Assembly (NCBI GenBank): GCA_029706075.1
Contig: JAINUG010000002.1
Span: forward strand, 334,001-398,000
Length of the DNA: 64,000 bases
From: Aldrovandia affinis
Taxonomy: Eukaryota; Chordata; Actinopteri; Notacanthiformes; Halosauridae
Direction of reading: 5' to 3'
This document shows positions 48,003 through 57,070 of this stretch, piece by piece (position 1 is the first letter of the stretch; every line of letters begins with the position of its first letter). Both the position numbers and the translations under genes were made by a program. Below the pieces are notes generated by a model that did no database searches, was not told where the DNA came from, and saw only the letters and a program-made list of their open reading frames with translations.

Positions 48003-48719
48003 CGGCAATTTCTGTGTTTGTGACTTTCTGTTTTTCTTCTGCACTGTGAAAGCCACAATAAGCCCTTCCAAGTAACCATTACTGGTACCTCAACGCCACG
48101 CGCATTACGGTATTAAATCATATTATTATTATGATGTTTACTGTGGCGCAGTAGGTACCATTGAGTTTTAGAGTAGGGTGCTGCACATACAGTGGCTCTG
48201 AGTGCTCTGATATCCCCACCACCACTCCGCTCCACTTTACACTGAGTCAGAACCCTGCAAAGTGGATGAGCAGATATTTGCCCTTTTGAGTGGATTACAA
48301 ATGTCAACAGGACTGTGGTGCTGCAGGCTCGGGTGGGGGCTCCCATCAGACCATTGTTCTGGTTCTGATTAGCCGGTGGGGGGTTTGGGCTGAACCTTCC
48401 TTGGGTCCGCGAGGAATCTGAACACAGAGGTTCGTGCCTGAGACACGAGAACGCTGACAGGTCTGGGAAAGAGGCCTCCGATCTGTCAGCGCTCGTTAGC
48501 GCGCGGGGGGTCCTAACGAGAGCAGAAGGGCTGAGGAGGCCGACGCACATAGCTGCCCGTCTTCCTGCCCGACTGCTGAGCTCTGCCTTGACCCCCCTGC
48601 CCCCGAGGGACAGCTACAGTTTAACCAGATTTAACTTTGCAGGGAGTCTTTCTCATTTATGCCCAGTGTGCACATATCAACCACACATCTCGGCTCAGCA
48701 CTCCAAATGTATCCTCTTT

Positions 48720-48778
48720 TCTTTTCTTTTTTGTTCTTTTTTTCCCCTCTTTCTTTCTTTCTTTCTTTCTTTAGCCAT
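48720..48778 (+). repeat. (CTTT)n microsatellite
   Basis: TTTCTTTC run with T-rich flanks. Confidence 0.9.
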
Positions 48779-49199
48779 ATGCAGCTGCAATGCAGGGAAG
48801 GTCCCAGCCGCACTGCATGTAATTACACTTCAAGGTGACACCTCATGTACATCCTCAAATACGCACTTTCCAAATTGACCGACCCCACCATTCCCCAACG
48901 CACTCCTTCGGACTCCTGAAAAACTTTCCAGTGCATCTCCTGCTTCTGTGTGAAGGTCACATTGTCTGGATTCTTAAAAATTGTTCATAATCATTTGAGG
49001 ATTAATTAAATAAGTGCAAGAAGAAATCAGGACTGAAAGACGAAGCACTTTTTCCCCTTTTTAATCATTGATAGGAGCGCAGTGGAAATGGGATCTTTGG
49101 CTTCAGAACTCGAAACCTTTTTGGCCTTATCTCTGTTCTGTGCTCTGCGGTCATCAGCTGCTCTCTCTATAGCGCTGAAGGGGGGGGGTTGTGACTTAC

Positions 49200-49334
49200 G
49201 CACGCAGCTGTTGTCGGTGAAGAACTGGGTGAACGCGTCGCACTCCTCCTTGCTGTTCCCGCTGCTGCTGCAGTCGCAGTAGGGTGAGACGCTGATGTGG
49301 GGCGAGCGCAGGTAGTTTGGGGTCATCACCGTTC
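49200..49334 (-). CDS. gfra1: GDNF family receptor alpha-1, domain 3 exon (second half)
   Basis: After CTCCCTCAG the exon completes a Gly codon and reads TVMTPNYLRSPHISVSPYCD, CSSSGNSKEECDAFTQFF, TDNSCV, leaving one base of an Arg codon before the donor GTAAGT. Human GFRA1, as I recall, has GTVMTPNYIDSSSLSVAPWC and CSNSGNDLEECLKFLNFF at this place, so identity is clear. The four cysteines (YCDCS, EEC, SC) belong to the disulfide-bonded three-helix domain 3. No frame breaks are seen. Confidence 0.96.
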
Positions 49335-49433
49335 CTGAGGGAGAGAGGGGAGACAGGAATTTTGCACGCCACATAACTGCACATCAGGGTAAAGTCCATT
49401 AAATTTCCCATCAACCCCTGCTGCAGTCACCTG

Positions 49434-49870
49434 GTATGAAGGGCCCTGAGAAGTCACAATGCACAGTAACCCTGGCCTCTCTGTCTATACACCTGGCCTC
49501 TCTCTGGACACCTGGTCCCTCTTTATGTAAACCAGGTATCTCTCTATACACGTGGTATTTATCGGTACACACGGTCTCTCTTTCTGTATATCTGGTCCCT
49601 CTTCCTGTAAACCTGGTATCTCTCTATACACGTGGTATTTATCAGTACACACGGTCTCTCTTTCTGTATATCTGGTCCCTCTTCCTGTAAACCTGGTATC
49701 TCTAAACACGTGGTATCTACCTGTACACAGTCTCTCTGTACAGCTGGCCTCTCTTTCTGTAAACCTGGTATCTCTCTGTACACATGGGTCTGTCTGTCCA
49801 TCTGGTCTCTTTCTATGTACACTGGGGTTATCTCTCTGCACACACGTTTTTCCCTCTGTAAACATGGTTT
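49434..49870 (+). repeat. minisatellite, about 20-bp unit in an 80-bp higher-order period
   Basis: Short units of the type CTGGTATCTCTCTATACACG / CTGGTCCCTCTTCCTGTAAA alternate. The segment beginning CGTGGTATTTATC recurs at 49551 and 49631, showing an 80-bp higher period. Open frames of 94-126 codons on both strands follow from the repeat and are not genes. It starts 100 bp upstream (in transcript terms) of the exon at 49334. Confidence 0.9.
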
Positions 49871-50082
49871 CTCTCCGTCCTGTACGGCTGCAGTAATAGC
49901 ACCATGCCCACCTGCAGGGGAATCAGAGCGCTAATGAAACGCGAGGCTCCTCGGGCTCTGATATCCGCCTCTCTCTTTGAAAGGTGAAGAAGAACGTCAG
50001 CGGAATGATTCCACAGCAACTAAGTCGCCGTGAGATCTGGTCTGTGACCGAGAAAGGTAAACCGTCTGCTGCGTCCCGAGCG

Positions 50083-50128
50083 TTTGCTCGGACGCGCGCT
50101 GCACTCTTCTGGCGCGCGTCCGGGCAAA
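50083..50128. other. 17-bp GC-rich hairpin in a gfra1 intron
   Basis: TTTGCTCGGACGCGCGC (50083-50099) and GCGCGCGTCCGGGCAAA (50112-50128) pair with one T/G mismatch across a 12-base loop. The stem is CpG-dense although the surrounding intron is not. A second small CGAGC/GCTCG palindrome overlaps its left arm. Confidence 0.85.
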
Positions 50129-50559
50129 TCCCTTTTGTTTTATATCATAATGGATTAAAAGCGCCGGGGTTCTGAGGCAGGCTGTCTCTGGAACGCAACC
50201 GTGAACGGAACGACAGAGGAGGCCCATAGAGGGGAAGAGGCCTGATGAGGTGAGGGAATAACCAGCAGGTTCTCATCTCAGCACGTTCTCTTGTTCTGCT
50301 CCCCCCCATAATTCCCTGTTCCATTCCTGTCCTTGCTGCACTGGGGCCACTGAAGGTGACTCATTTAGCTTGTTTCCAAAGATGAATAACAGAATTGAAA
50401 TGCATACGGGGCTGCAGTTCAGAGAGTGCTTATTTAAATCAATGCTTATTGTTCGCCCGCTGAGTCTCAGAAACACAGGAGCAACGCAGGAGAAAAACAT
50501 CAATGAAAATTTTCTTTTTCAATAGTGTGATTAATCTCCCCATGTAAAGTTTCTTTGAG

Positions 50560-50585
50560 TTTTCTGAAAAGTGCTATATAAGTAA

Positions 50586-50623
<38 letters not shown>

Positions 50624-50935
50624 ATTAATACTACTACTACTAATAATAATAATCATTTTATTTTTATTATTAATATTAAGGTGCCATCCTTTGGATGAGA
50701 TGCTAAACTGAGGTTCTGACCATGGTCATTAAAGATCCCATGGCAGAGTAGGGGTGTTAATCCTAGTCAAATTGCCCTAAAAATGGTGTCTCTACCTAAT
50801 CAACCTAATCACCCTCACGATCAGCTATACAACCTCTTGCATTCCCTACCCACAACTATTTCCCAGGTCCTCACGGCAAATGAGAACTGTGTTCTCGGTT
50901 GATCTACCTGCTTAAATAAAGGTGTATAACAGATT
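50560..50935 (+). repeat. teleost interspersed repeat split by (AAT)n
   Basis: GAAAAGTGCTATATAAGTAA leads into (AAT)n at 50587-50655. Then GATGAGATGCTAAACTGAGG, GGTCATTAAAGATCCCATGG, AGAGTAGGGGTGTTAATCC, AACTATTTCCCAGGTCC and AATGAGAACTGTGTTCTC follow, ending CTGCTTAAATAAAGG. This sequence of phrases is familiar from fish non-LTR/SINE-like repeats. No open frame is kept. Confidence 0.7.
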
Positions 50936-51019
50936 CAGCAGTGACTTTAGAAATGGTGTGAGTTGAAGGGTCCAGTTTAAGCGACGAGCTCAGGACCGGT
51001 AGTGTTGAGCGAGACTCAC

Positions 51020-51129
51020 CGATGAGGCCGGAGTAGGAGAGCAGGCAGTCGGCATAGTTCTCCTTCAGGCAGCCGGACAGAGAGCGAGGCTCGGGCTGGC
51101 AGTTTGCAAAAAAGTCTGCGAGTCGCGAC
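51020..51129 (-). CDS. gfra1: GDNF family receptor alpha-1, domain 3 exon (first half)
   Basis: The acceptor is CTCTCTTCCAG. The first base completes the Arg codon left open by the upstream exon, then SRLADFFANCQPEPRSLSGC and LKENYADCLLSYSGLI, with one G of a Gly codon before donor GTGAGT. Human GFRA1, as I recall, reads SRLADFFTNCQPESRSVSSC and LKENYADCLLAYSGLIG, a near-identical match that separates it from GFRA2 (SRLADFHANC). Cysteines in NCQ, GCL and DCL belong to domain 3. Length 110 bp fits the phase pattern exactly. Confidence 0.97.
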
Positions 51130-52214
51130 CTGGAAGAGAGTCACCATAACAAACACAAACCGTGAATCCCAGTGGTCTGACCACCCCCCAAGGAAACCCA
51201 ATCATAGATCAGAGGCTGGTGCATGATAACCTGGGGTGGGGGGTGGTAAGCGCAGGGCACCGCATGGCCAGGTATAATGGCGGGGCTGGGGTTTGGTTTT
51301 GAGACACATCCCCGTCTCTGAGCCTCAGAAAACTGCACAGCTATGGCCCGGACGGAGAGGGCCGGACATGGATAATGAATTTCAACTCCCCCGCACCCCT
51401 GACCAAGCCGGGATAAAAAGAGAGAAAAATTTAAAAAGTGAACTGAACCGCGTTCCTGAAAACACGGGAAAAGACGAGTGTAGAAGAGCGATACTTTCAG
51501 CTTCTGGTCCTGAAATCTGGGTCCGTAAAACCTCAGCGAACGTCTGGAAACCCAATTCTGCTCCGCTGCCAAAAAATACCCCGCTGCTGTTGAATTTTCA
51601 TGAAATTGTGTGGAGAGAGCCCCAGGGCCCGGGTCCAAATAGAGCTCATTTATTTGCACTAATGCTTCCATCCAATCCCACAGTGCACCGCTCTGGAAGT
51701 GGCTGCAGCTGTCTCCGATTCAGCCCAGTCATTATCACCCTCTTTCAAATCAGGCCCCATTCACTCCCATAAACCGTATTTAATCTAACAGAATATATGT
51801 TTATGCACCATAATGTCATAAAGTCTGTTAAGTGATTCCCTTGGTGACGTTTAGAGCCCGTGGTTGGAGTGTGCGCGTATCAAGTTCAAAAACTGCATTA
51901 GTCTAGGGTTTATATTTTGTCTCTGGAAAACGGCGAACAAAATTTGGAATGATGATTTACTTGATATTTGCTTCCGCACTAAGCCCTTATTTGTCTCCCG
52001 ATTGATGATGATTCTCTGATGTCTGAGAGGAGAATTTCAGTCTCCTGTGATATTCTTCTAGGCAATCACAGCTTGTTTGTGTTATGAGCCTTCATTTAAT
52101 ATGATTGAGGAAAGGTTTGTTAACACCTCCGAAGGCTGAACATCCTGTCAGGCTGAGTTACTTAAAGCGGTCCTCAATGCCACTGTTGACCGGGAACTCC
52201 TTTCCATGTATCGG

Positions 52215-52620
52215 TATCAGTGTGTGGTATAGTACAGCCCTATACACTATCAGTGTGTGGCATAGTACAGCCCTATACACTATCAGTGTGTGGTATAGTA
52301 CAGCCCTATACACTATCAGTGTGTGGCATAGTACAGCCCTATACACTATCAGTGTGTGGTATTGTATAACCCTATACAGTATCAGTTTGTGGTATTGTAT
52401 AACCCTATACAGTATCAGTTTGTGGTATTGTATAACCCTATACAGTATCAGTGTGTGGTATAGTACAGTCCTATACAGTATCAGTGTGTGGTATTGTATA
52501 ACCTATACAGTATGGGTGTTTGTTATTGTATAGCCCTATAAAGTATGTTTGTATTTGCAGTGTAATACAACTCCATACAGTATCTGTGTGTTGTATGGTT
52601 AGTCCTATACAGTATTTCTG
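52215..52620 (+). repeat. 33-bp minisatellite, about 11-12 units, with a hairpin in each unit
   Basis: TATCAGTGTGTGG plus TATAGTACAGCCCTATACAC recurs every 33 bp from 52215, becoming diverged after about 52500. Each unit contains GTATAG and CTATAC seven bases apart, a small inverted repeat. Units alternate between TGGTATAG and TGGCATAG in the first four copies, then switch to TGTATAACC types, suggesting stepwise expansion. The 11-residue repeat (SVWYSTALYTI) in the + frame is a by-product. Confidence 0.92.
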
Positions 52621-52639
52621 TGTTTTAATACAGTGCCGC

Positions 52640-52790
52640 ACATAAGTGTGTGTGTGTGTGTGAGTGTGCATATGTGTGTGCGTGAGTGCGTGAGTGTGTG
52701 TGTGTGTGTGTGTGTGCACGTGAGTGTGTTGCATATGTGTGTGCGTGCGTGCATATGTCTGTTTGTGTGTGTGCATGTGTGTGGTCTGCA
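52640..52790 (+). repeat. GT-rich microsatellite
   Basis: GTGTGTG runs with GAGTGCGT and CATATGTG interruptions. His/Thr- and Cys/Val-rich frames are artefacts. Confidence 0.9.
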
Positions 52791-53464
52791 GTGCTGGGTG
52801 TACCCCCACCCCTACCCACTGGAGGAACGGCAGTGGACCCTGGTCCTCTCCTTCTCACTAACGTACGTACACACCACAGAATAAAAGGCATGCGTACGCG
52901 ACCACTGGAGCAAGGCTTCCAAACAAACAAAGCACTTCTGAGGTCAGATACATTTAGAAACTCCAGAGGGCTGGTTGTCAAGCAGTTATCTGGCAGTCTC
53001 TCTGACTCTCTTTGTTGGGAATTAATGTTTATCTAGTGAAAAGGCAACGGTTTCTAAACAAACAAGGACAGCAAGAACACAAAAAAGATATCTGTCATAA
53101 AAAAGAAATCCAGTCTTATAGGACCATTTTTGCAAACAGACACTTCAATCAATCACAAGAGCTGTTGCTCTGAGGCCAGTTTTACATTTCAGCAGTGATG
53201 TGCATGTTCCTCTTCTGCTGCTAGTGATCCCATTTTTGACATTTTATTCAAACATCTAAATTGAATAACCGTATCCATGGTATAACGTTATCTGTATTTC
53301 CATCACCATTTTTGTGTGGAAGCAGGAGGCTGCATCCTCCATCAGAGATGCAATTCCTAAAAGCAAACCAAAGAATGCTCTCATTCTCCACTGATTGAAT
53401 ATCCCTGCACCAATATCCCTTACCAGTCATTAATCAGTGCTCAAAGCTACAGCCCCTCCTATAG

Positions 53465-53742
53465 TCTTATAGGACGCCCATAGAAACAGACTCTCCAGCA
53501 GACGTAGTTGATCTTATAGGACGCCCATAGAAACAGACTCTCCAGCAGACGTAGTTGATCTTATAGGACGCCCATAGAAACAGACTCACTTGCAGATGTA
53601 GTTGGCCTTACAGGACGCCCGTAGAAACAGACTCACTTGCAGACGTAGTTGGCCTTACAGGCCACCCGTAGAAACAAACTCACTTGCGTAGTTGGCCTTA
53701 CAGGACGCCCGTAGAAACAGACTCACCTGCAGATGTAGTTGG
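53465..53742 (-). repeat. 47-bp minisatellite derived from a gfra1 exon end and its donor site
   Basis: Units start at 53465, 53512, 53559, 53606, 53653 and 53696. All are 47 bp except the 43-bp unit at 53653, which lost AGAC. The exon itself supplies the seventh copy from 53743. On the minus strand each unit holds about 30 bp like the exon end (GGCGTCCTGCAAG, CCAACTACATCTGCAG) and 17 bp like the start of the intron (GTGAGTCTGTTTCTAC). Three extra copies keep GTGAGT (53584-53589, 53631-53636, 53678-53683); the two outermost have lost it. Confidence 0.95.
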
Positions 53743-54078
53743 TCTTGCAGGACGCCTGCAGGGACAGGCAGTTGGGCCTCTCCTTGTCCTCGTAGGAGCA
53801 GACGGGCACGATGGTCTGGCGGCGGCGCTCGGTGCACGCTGACTGGTCGGAGGGCGGGCAGGAGCAGAAGAGCATGCCGTAGCTGTGCTTGGGCGGCACC
53901 TTGTCGAAGAACTGCCGCAGGGCCTTGTGGCACTTGCGCTTGTTGCACACCTCGGCGGTGGAGACGCGGTTGGTGCAGGGGCTGATGTAGGACGATCGGT
54001 ACTTCTTGCACGTGTCGTTCAGGTTGCACGCTTTGGCCGCGTTCAGGCAATTATTCTCCTTGGTCACCGCCGGCTCAC
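53727..54078 (-). CDS. gfra1: GDNF family receptor alpha-1, domain 2 exon
   Basis: GFRA1 binds GDNF chiefly through domain 2 and presents it to RET at the cell surface. The 352-bp exon reads GEPAVTKENNCLNAAKACNL, NDTCKKYRSSYISPC, NRVSTAEVCNKRKCHKALRQ, FFDKVPPKHSYGMLFCSC, then CTERRRQTIVPVC, SYEDKERPNCL and SCKTNYICR. KCHKALRQFF, KHSYGMLFCSC and the TERRRQTI segment, the basic patch of domain 2, are near-identical to human GFRA1 as I recall. GFRA2 differs (EYTYRMLF). Between CSC and CTERRR the linker PPSDQSA is about three residues longer than in human. Phase: two bases in, two bases (AG) out to donor GTGAGT. The acceptor is TATGGGCAG. Confidence 0.97.
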
Positions 54079-54377
54079 CTGCCCATACAAGAGTGATCAC
54101 AGTGAGATCACAGTGAGATTTTTTTATACAAGGAAAAGTCTCATCTCATTGTCTAAGCATTCCTGGTCAACACTGGACACCCAGCATGCATAGGGGCGAG
54201 AGGCAGGAATAAACCCTGGACAGGTTTCCATTTTCACTTATACAAGGAAGATGTCTTTGGACTGTGGGACCGCAAAACCCACACGGACACGGGGAGAACA
54301 TGCATATTCAGAGCCATTCCACTGCACCACCGCTAGTTCTGATATTCAGGCCATTCAGCCACCAGCATGGCTCCCAA

Positions 54378-54703
54378 GGCTTAAAACACATCAAGGCTTA
54401 AGAAAGGAAATATGCAATGAACCATTAAAGAAAAAGTCAATAGCCATCGTTAAATTGATTTTGTGGAAACTTTATATTACTACACAATAGCTTGAACTAT
54501 TTATACTTTTTGGTAATCCACGCGTTTGAATTTAGTGTATTTGAATTGAATGTGTTTGGCTGATTTTGGCCAGCTGTAACCAGTGTAGACACTCTGAGCT
54601 AACGCTAGACAGCTACTTATCATGGAAACCAGACATCCATTTACTCCAGAAGAAAGATGATTGGCCCAATATTCTTCCTTTATTCATTTATTTTTATTTT
54701 ATT
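54378..54703 (+). repeat. local direct duplication, copy 1 (indel-shortened)
   Basis: It matches 55132-55535 from GCTTAAAACACATCAAG through GAACTATTTATACTTTTTGG and ATCATGGAAACCAGACATCC to TTCTTCCTTTATTCATTTAT. About a dozen short gaps (1 to about 28 bases) are confined to this copy and very few base substitutions separate the two. Confidence 0.9.
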
Positions 54704-55131
54704 TCCATTTGATCACAGTCACTATCACAGTCTGCAGGGTGTTTTATTTTGAAAAATGACCACTTCCGTCTGTGCCTCTTTTCCGCACTTTTCTCAGTCG
54801 CAGTTTTTTTCCATGCACCAATAAATTAAGCCCACAAGCTAACCCTAGCAAAAATGAGTAAAAACTAACATTGCAGGAGAGCTTCTTTGAAAAGGGGGAA
54901 AGACCCAATGATGAGACAGCAGAAGACTCCAAGACTGCCAAAAAAAGAAAGCTGCATTTAAAAGAAGTTGAGTTGAGTTGAGTCACATTTACATTATAAA
55001 TGTAATAATTAAATGATATAATATGCACTTTATTGTGTTTTGTTATGCGCATGATCTCCCCCTCCCCGGGCCGTGGAAAAATTGTCTTGCATGAAACTGG
55101 TCCGTGGTGCAAAAAAGGTTGGGGACCGCTG
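54704..55131 (+). mobile_element. hAT-type (Tip100-like) transposon fragment
   Basis: The right part, CCGGGCCGTGGAAAAATTGT, TGCATGAAACTGGTCCGTGG and AAAAAAGGTTGGGGACCGCTG, matches the terminal region of a widespread hAT/Tip100-like family (known in mammals as Zaphod-type ends). It ends exactly where copy 2 of the local duplication begins. The left end was not recognised. No transposase is kept. Confidence 0.5.
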
Positions 55132-55535
55132 GCTTAAAACACATCAAGTCCTTCGAAGTACAATTATCAGAAAGGAAATATGCAATGAACCATTAAAGAA
55201 AAAGCTCAATAGCCATCGTTAGCTAATTGATTTTGTGGAAACTTTATATTACTACGTATCAATAGCTTGAACTATTTATACTTTTTGGCTAATCCAAGCT
55301 TGATTTGAATTTAGTGTATTTGAATTGAATGTATTTGGCTGATATTTGGCCAGCTGTAGTATCTCTGTAAACCCAGTCACGCAGTGTAGACACTCCTCTC
55401 CAGCTCTGAGCTAACGCTAGGTCTACAGCTACTTATCATGGAAACCAGACATCCATTTACTCCAGAAGAAGAGATGATTGGCCCAATATTCTTCCTTTAT
55501 TCATTTATTTTAATTTAATTTAATTTATTTTATTT
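55132..55535 (+). repeat. local direct duplication, copy 2 (longer)
   Basis: The counterpart of 54378-54703. It contains segments lacking in copy 1, such as TCCTTCGAAGTACAATTATC and GTATCTCTGTAAACCCAGTC, spread over the copy rather than in one block. It ends in (TTTAA)n-like A/T repeats. Confidence 0.9.
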
Positions 55536-56760
55536 TATTGACTTATTCAATTATTTTTTAAGTTGTATTTTTCTCTTTGAAAAGCGCCCTGGGTTGTTTG
55601 CAAGAAGAGCGCTATGTAATAGCTTTTTGTATTGTACTGTATTATCGTATTTATGAAATACATCTGAAATCCCATTCTTTTTTCAATTCAGACCAGTACG
55701 CACTCTACTCCGAAGTGCGTGCAGCAGCAACTGTTTCCATTCACTCCCCAGTCCACCAAACCGAACTGTGCAGTCATTGAGCCGGAGGAGTCCACTTCAT
55801 GTACAGGTGGAGCGAGTGGACTGCAGGCGCCCAATCGACCAATAGCGTTGCTCTTGTGCAATGAGAGAGGGACAAACACGCTGACGCCACCCTGGGGCCA
55901 TGCTCTGTGGGTCTGCCAGCCACAGTCGACATGGGCACAATCATGGTACCAGACTACAGGGCTCATCTCTACTTTAGAACCAAGTGTTTTAACAGGCCAA
56001 GCCACCCAGTAGCCCCCTGAAACCTCATTCTTGTGCAAACGCAACCCACATTAACTATTATCATTAGTTCCATAAGTCCACTTCCATAGCAAGTCCTGCA
56101 AGCAGCTGGGCAGATCCGGTTGAGAAGGGTTTCAGGCAACACTCGGGGTTAAATATAACCACTTAATATGCATGAATGTAAGGAGCAGAGGTAATAGCGA
56201 TATGGCCCTCTTTTCCCCCTAAATCAAACAGTGCTGCTCATTGGAATTCCCCCCCATGGTACCAATACTTAACAAGGACCCAAAGCTGGAGTCATCAAAG
56301 AACTCGATCCCACAGATCGTTCAGCTGTCACGTTCTCCTAATTGCCCGGTTTCTCACAGAAACCCAATTAATTAACATTGCTGGAGACTTTTCAAGACAA
56401 TGTAGCAAGACCAGCAATTTATTTATTATTTTTTTAATGAACGCCAATAGTCAATTTCTGAGAGAACTAGAACTGGGGTGGAAAGTGTGCTGCTGTGGCA
56501 GTTGAAGGTGCGTGAATAGACTTTAAAAAGTACTTTTTCTGACAGGTTATCGGTCCCAAACACACTATTTCACCCCAGGAGCAAGGATGAACGGTGATGT
56601 GGCCTCTCTCACACTGAGTCGACTCTAATGTCAGAACACATGTCCCACTGCCTCTGGGGGGGGAACAGCAGTGCCCTTTCTAAAGGTCATGGGGGGGGGG
56701 GGGAGTGAATGTCTCCCATAGTCTGGGAAGGTCACTGGGCAGGGTGACAGAACCTCAGCT

Positions 56761-57070
56761 CTGTGTCTCTGCGGTGGCTGCAGGGTGAGCTGTGGACAGA
56801 ACCTTAGTGTGTCTGCGCATTGTCTGCAGATATGAACTATGGACAGAACCTTATTTTGTTGTCTGCAGATATGAACTACAGAACCTTAGTGAGAAACTTA
56901 GTGTGTCTGCGCATTGTCTGCAGATATGAACTACGGACAGAAGCTTTTGTGTCTGCGCATTGTCTGAAAATATGAACTATGGACAGGAGCTTAGTGTGTC
57001 AGGAGCTGCGCAGTGGCTGCAGATGTAGACTATGGACAGAACCTTAGTGTGTCTGCGCAGTGGCTGCATA
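56761..57070 (+). repeat. irregular 45-60-bp minisatellite
   Basis: Units carry GTGTCTGCGCA, TTGTCTGCAGATATGAACTA and GGACAGAACCTTAGT. About six copies with deletions and block differences (GTGGCTGCAG replaces TTGTCTGCAG at both ends of the array). Confidence 0.85.

Larger units (their letters stand above)
44127..49199 (-). other. gfra1: gfra1 intron
   Basis: A 5.1-kb intron. A 30-bp-scale tandem duplication abuts its 3' (low-coordinate) end at 44126-44215. It also holds the 3' part of a family C SINE (45965-46250), an AT run at 46940-46960, a poly(A) of 24 at 47979-48002 and a CTTT repeat at 48720-48775. Unique stretches at about 46320-46750 and 48110-48560 look like non-repetitive DNA with no coding signal. 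Confidence 0.75.
49335..51019 (-). other. gfra1: gfra1 intron
   Basis: A 1.7-kb intron. It contains an 80-bp higher-order minisatellite (49434-49870), a strong GC hairpin (50083-50128), an (AAT)n run and a teleost interspersed repeat (50560-50935). Confidence 0.8.
51130..53726 (-). other. gfra1: gfra1 intron
   Basis: A 2.6-kb intron that begins (minus strand) at the GTGAGT donor 53726-53721. It contains a 47-bp minisatellite derived from the exon end (53465-53742), a 33-bp minisatellite (52215-52620) and a GT-rich tract (52640-52790). The 51141-51671 open frame on the minus strand is intronic and has no recognisable family. Confidence 0.8.

Noticed and set aside
49485-49896. Frames of 94-126 codons on both strands
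   Set aside because: Product of the 20/80-bp minisatellite next to a gfra1 exon.
51141-51671. 176-codon (-) open frame
   Set aside because: It is not a simple repeat, but it ends just inside the intron beside the gfra1 exon at 51129, lacks any family motif and is best explained as chance.
52105-52533. 142-codon (+) frame with an 11-residue repeat
   Set aside because: Translation of a 33-bp minisatellite inside a gfra1 intron.
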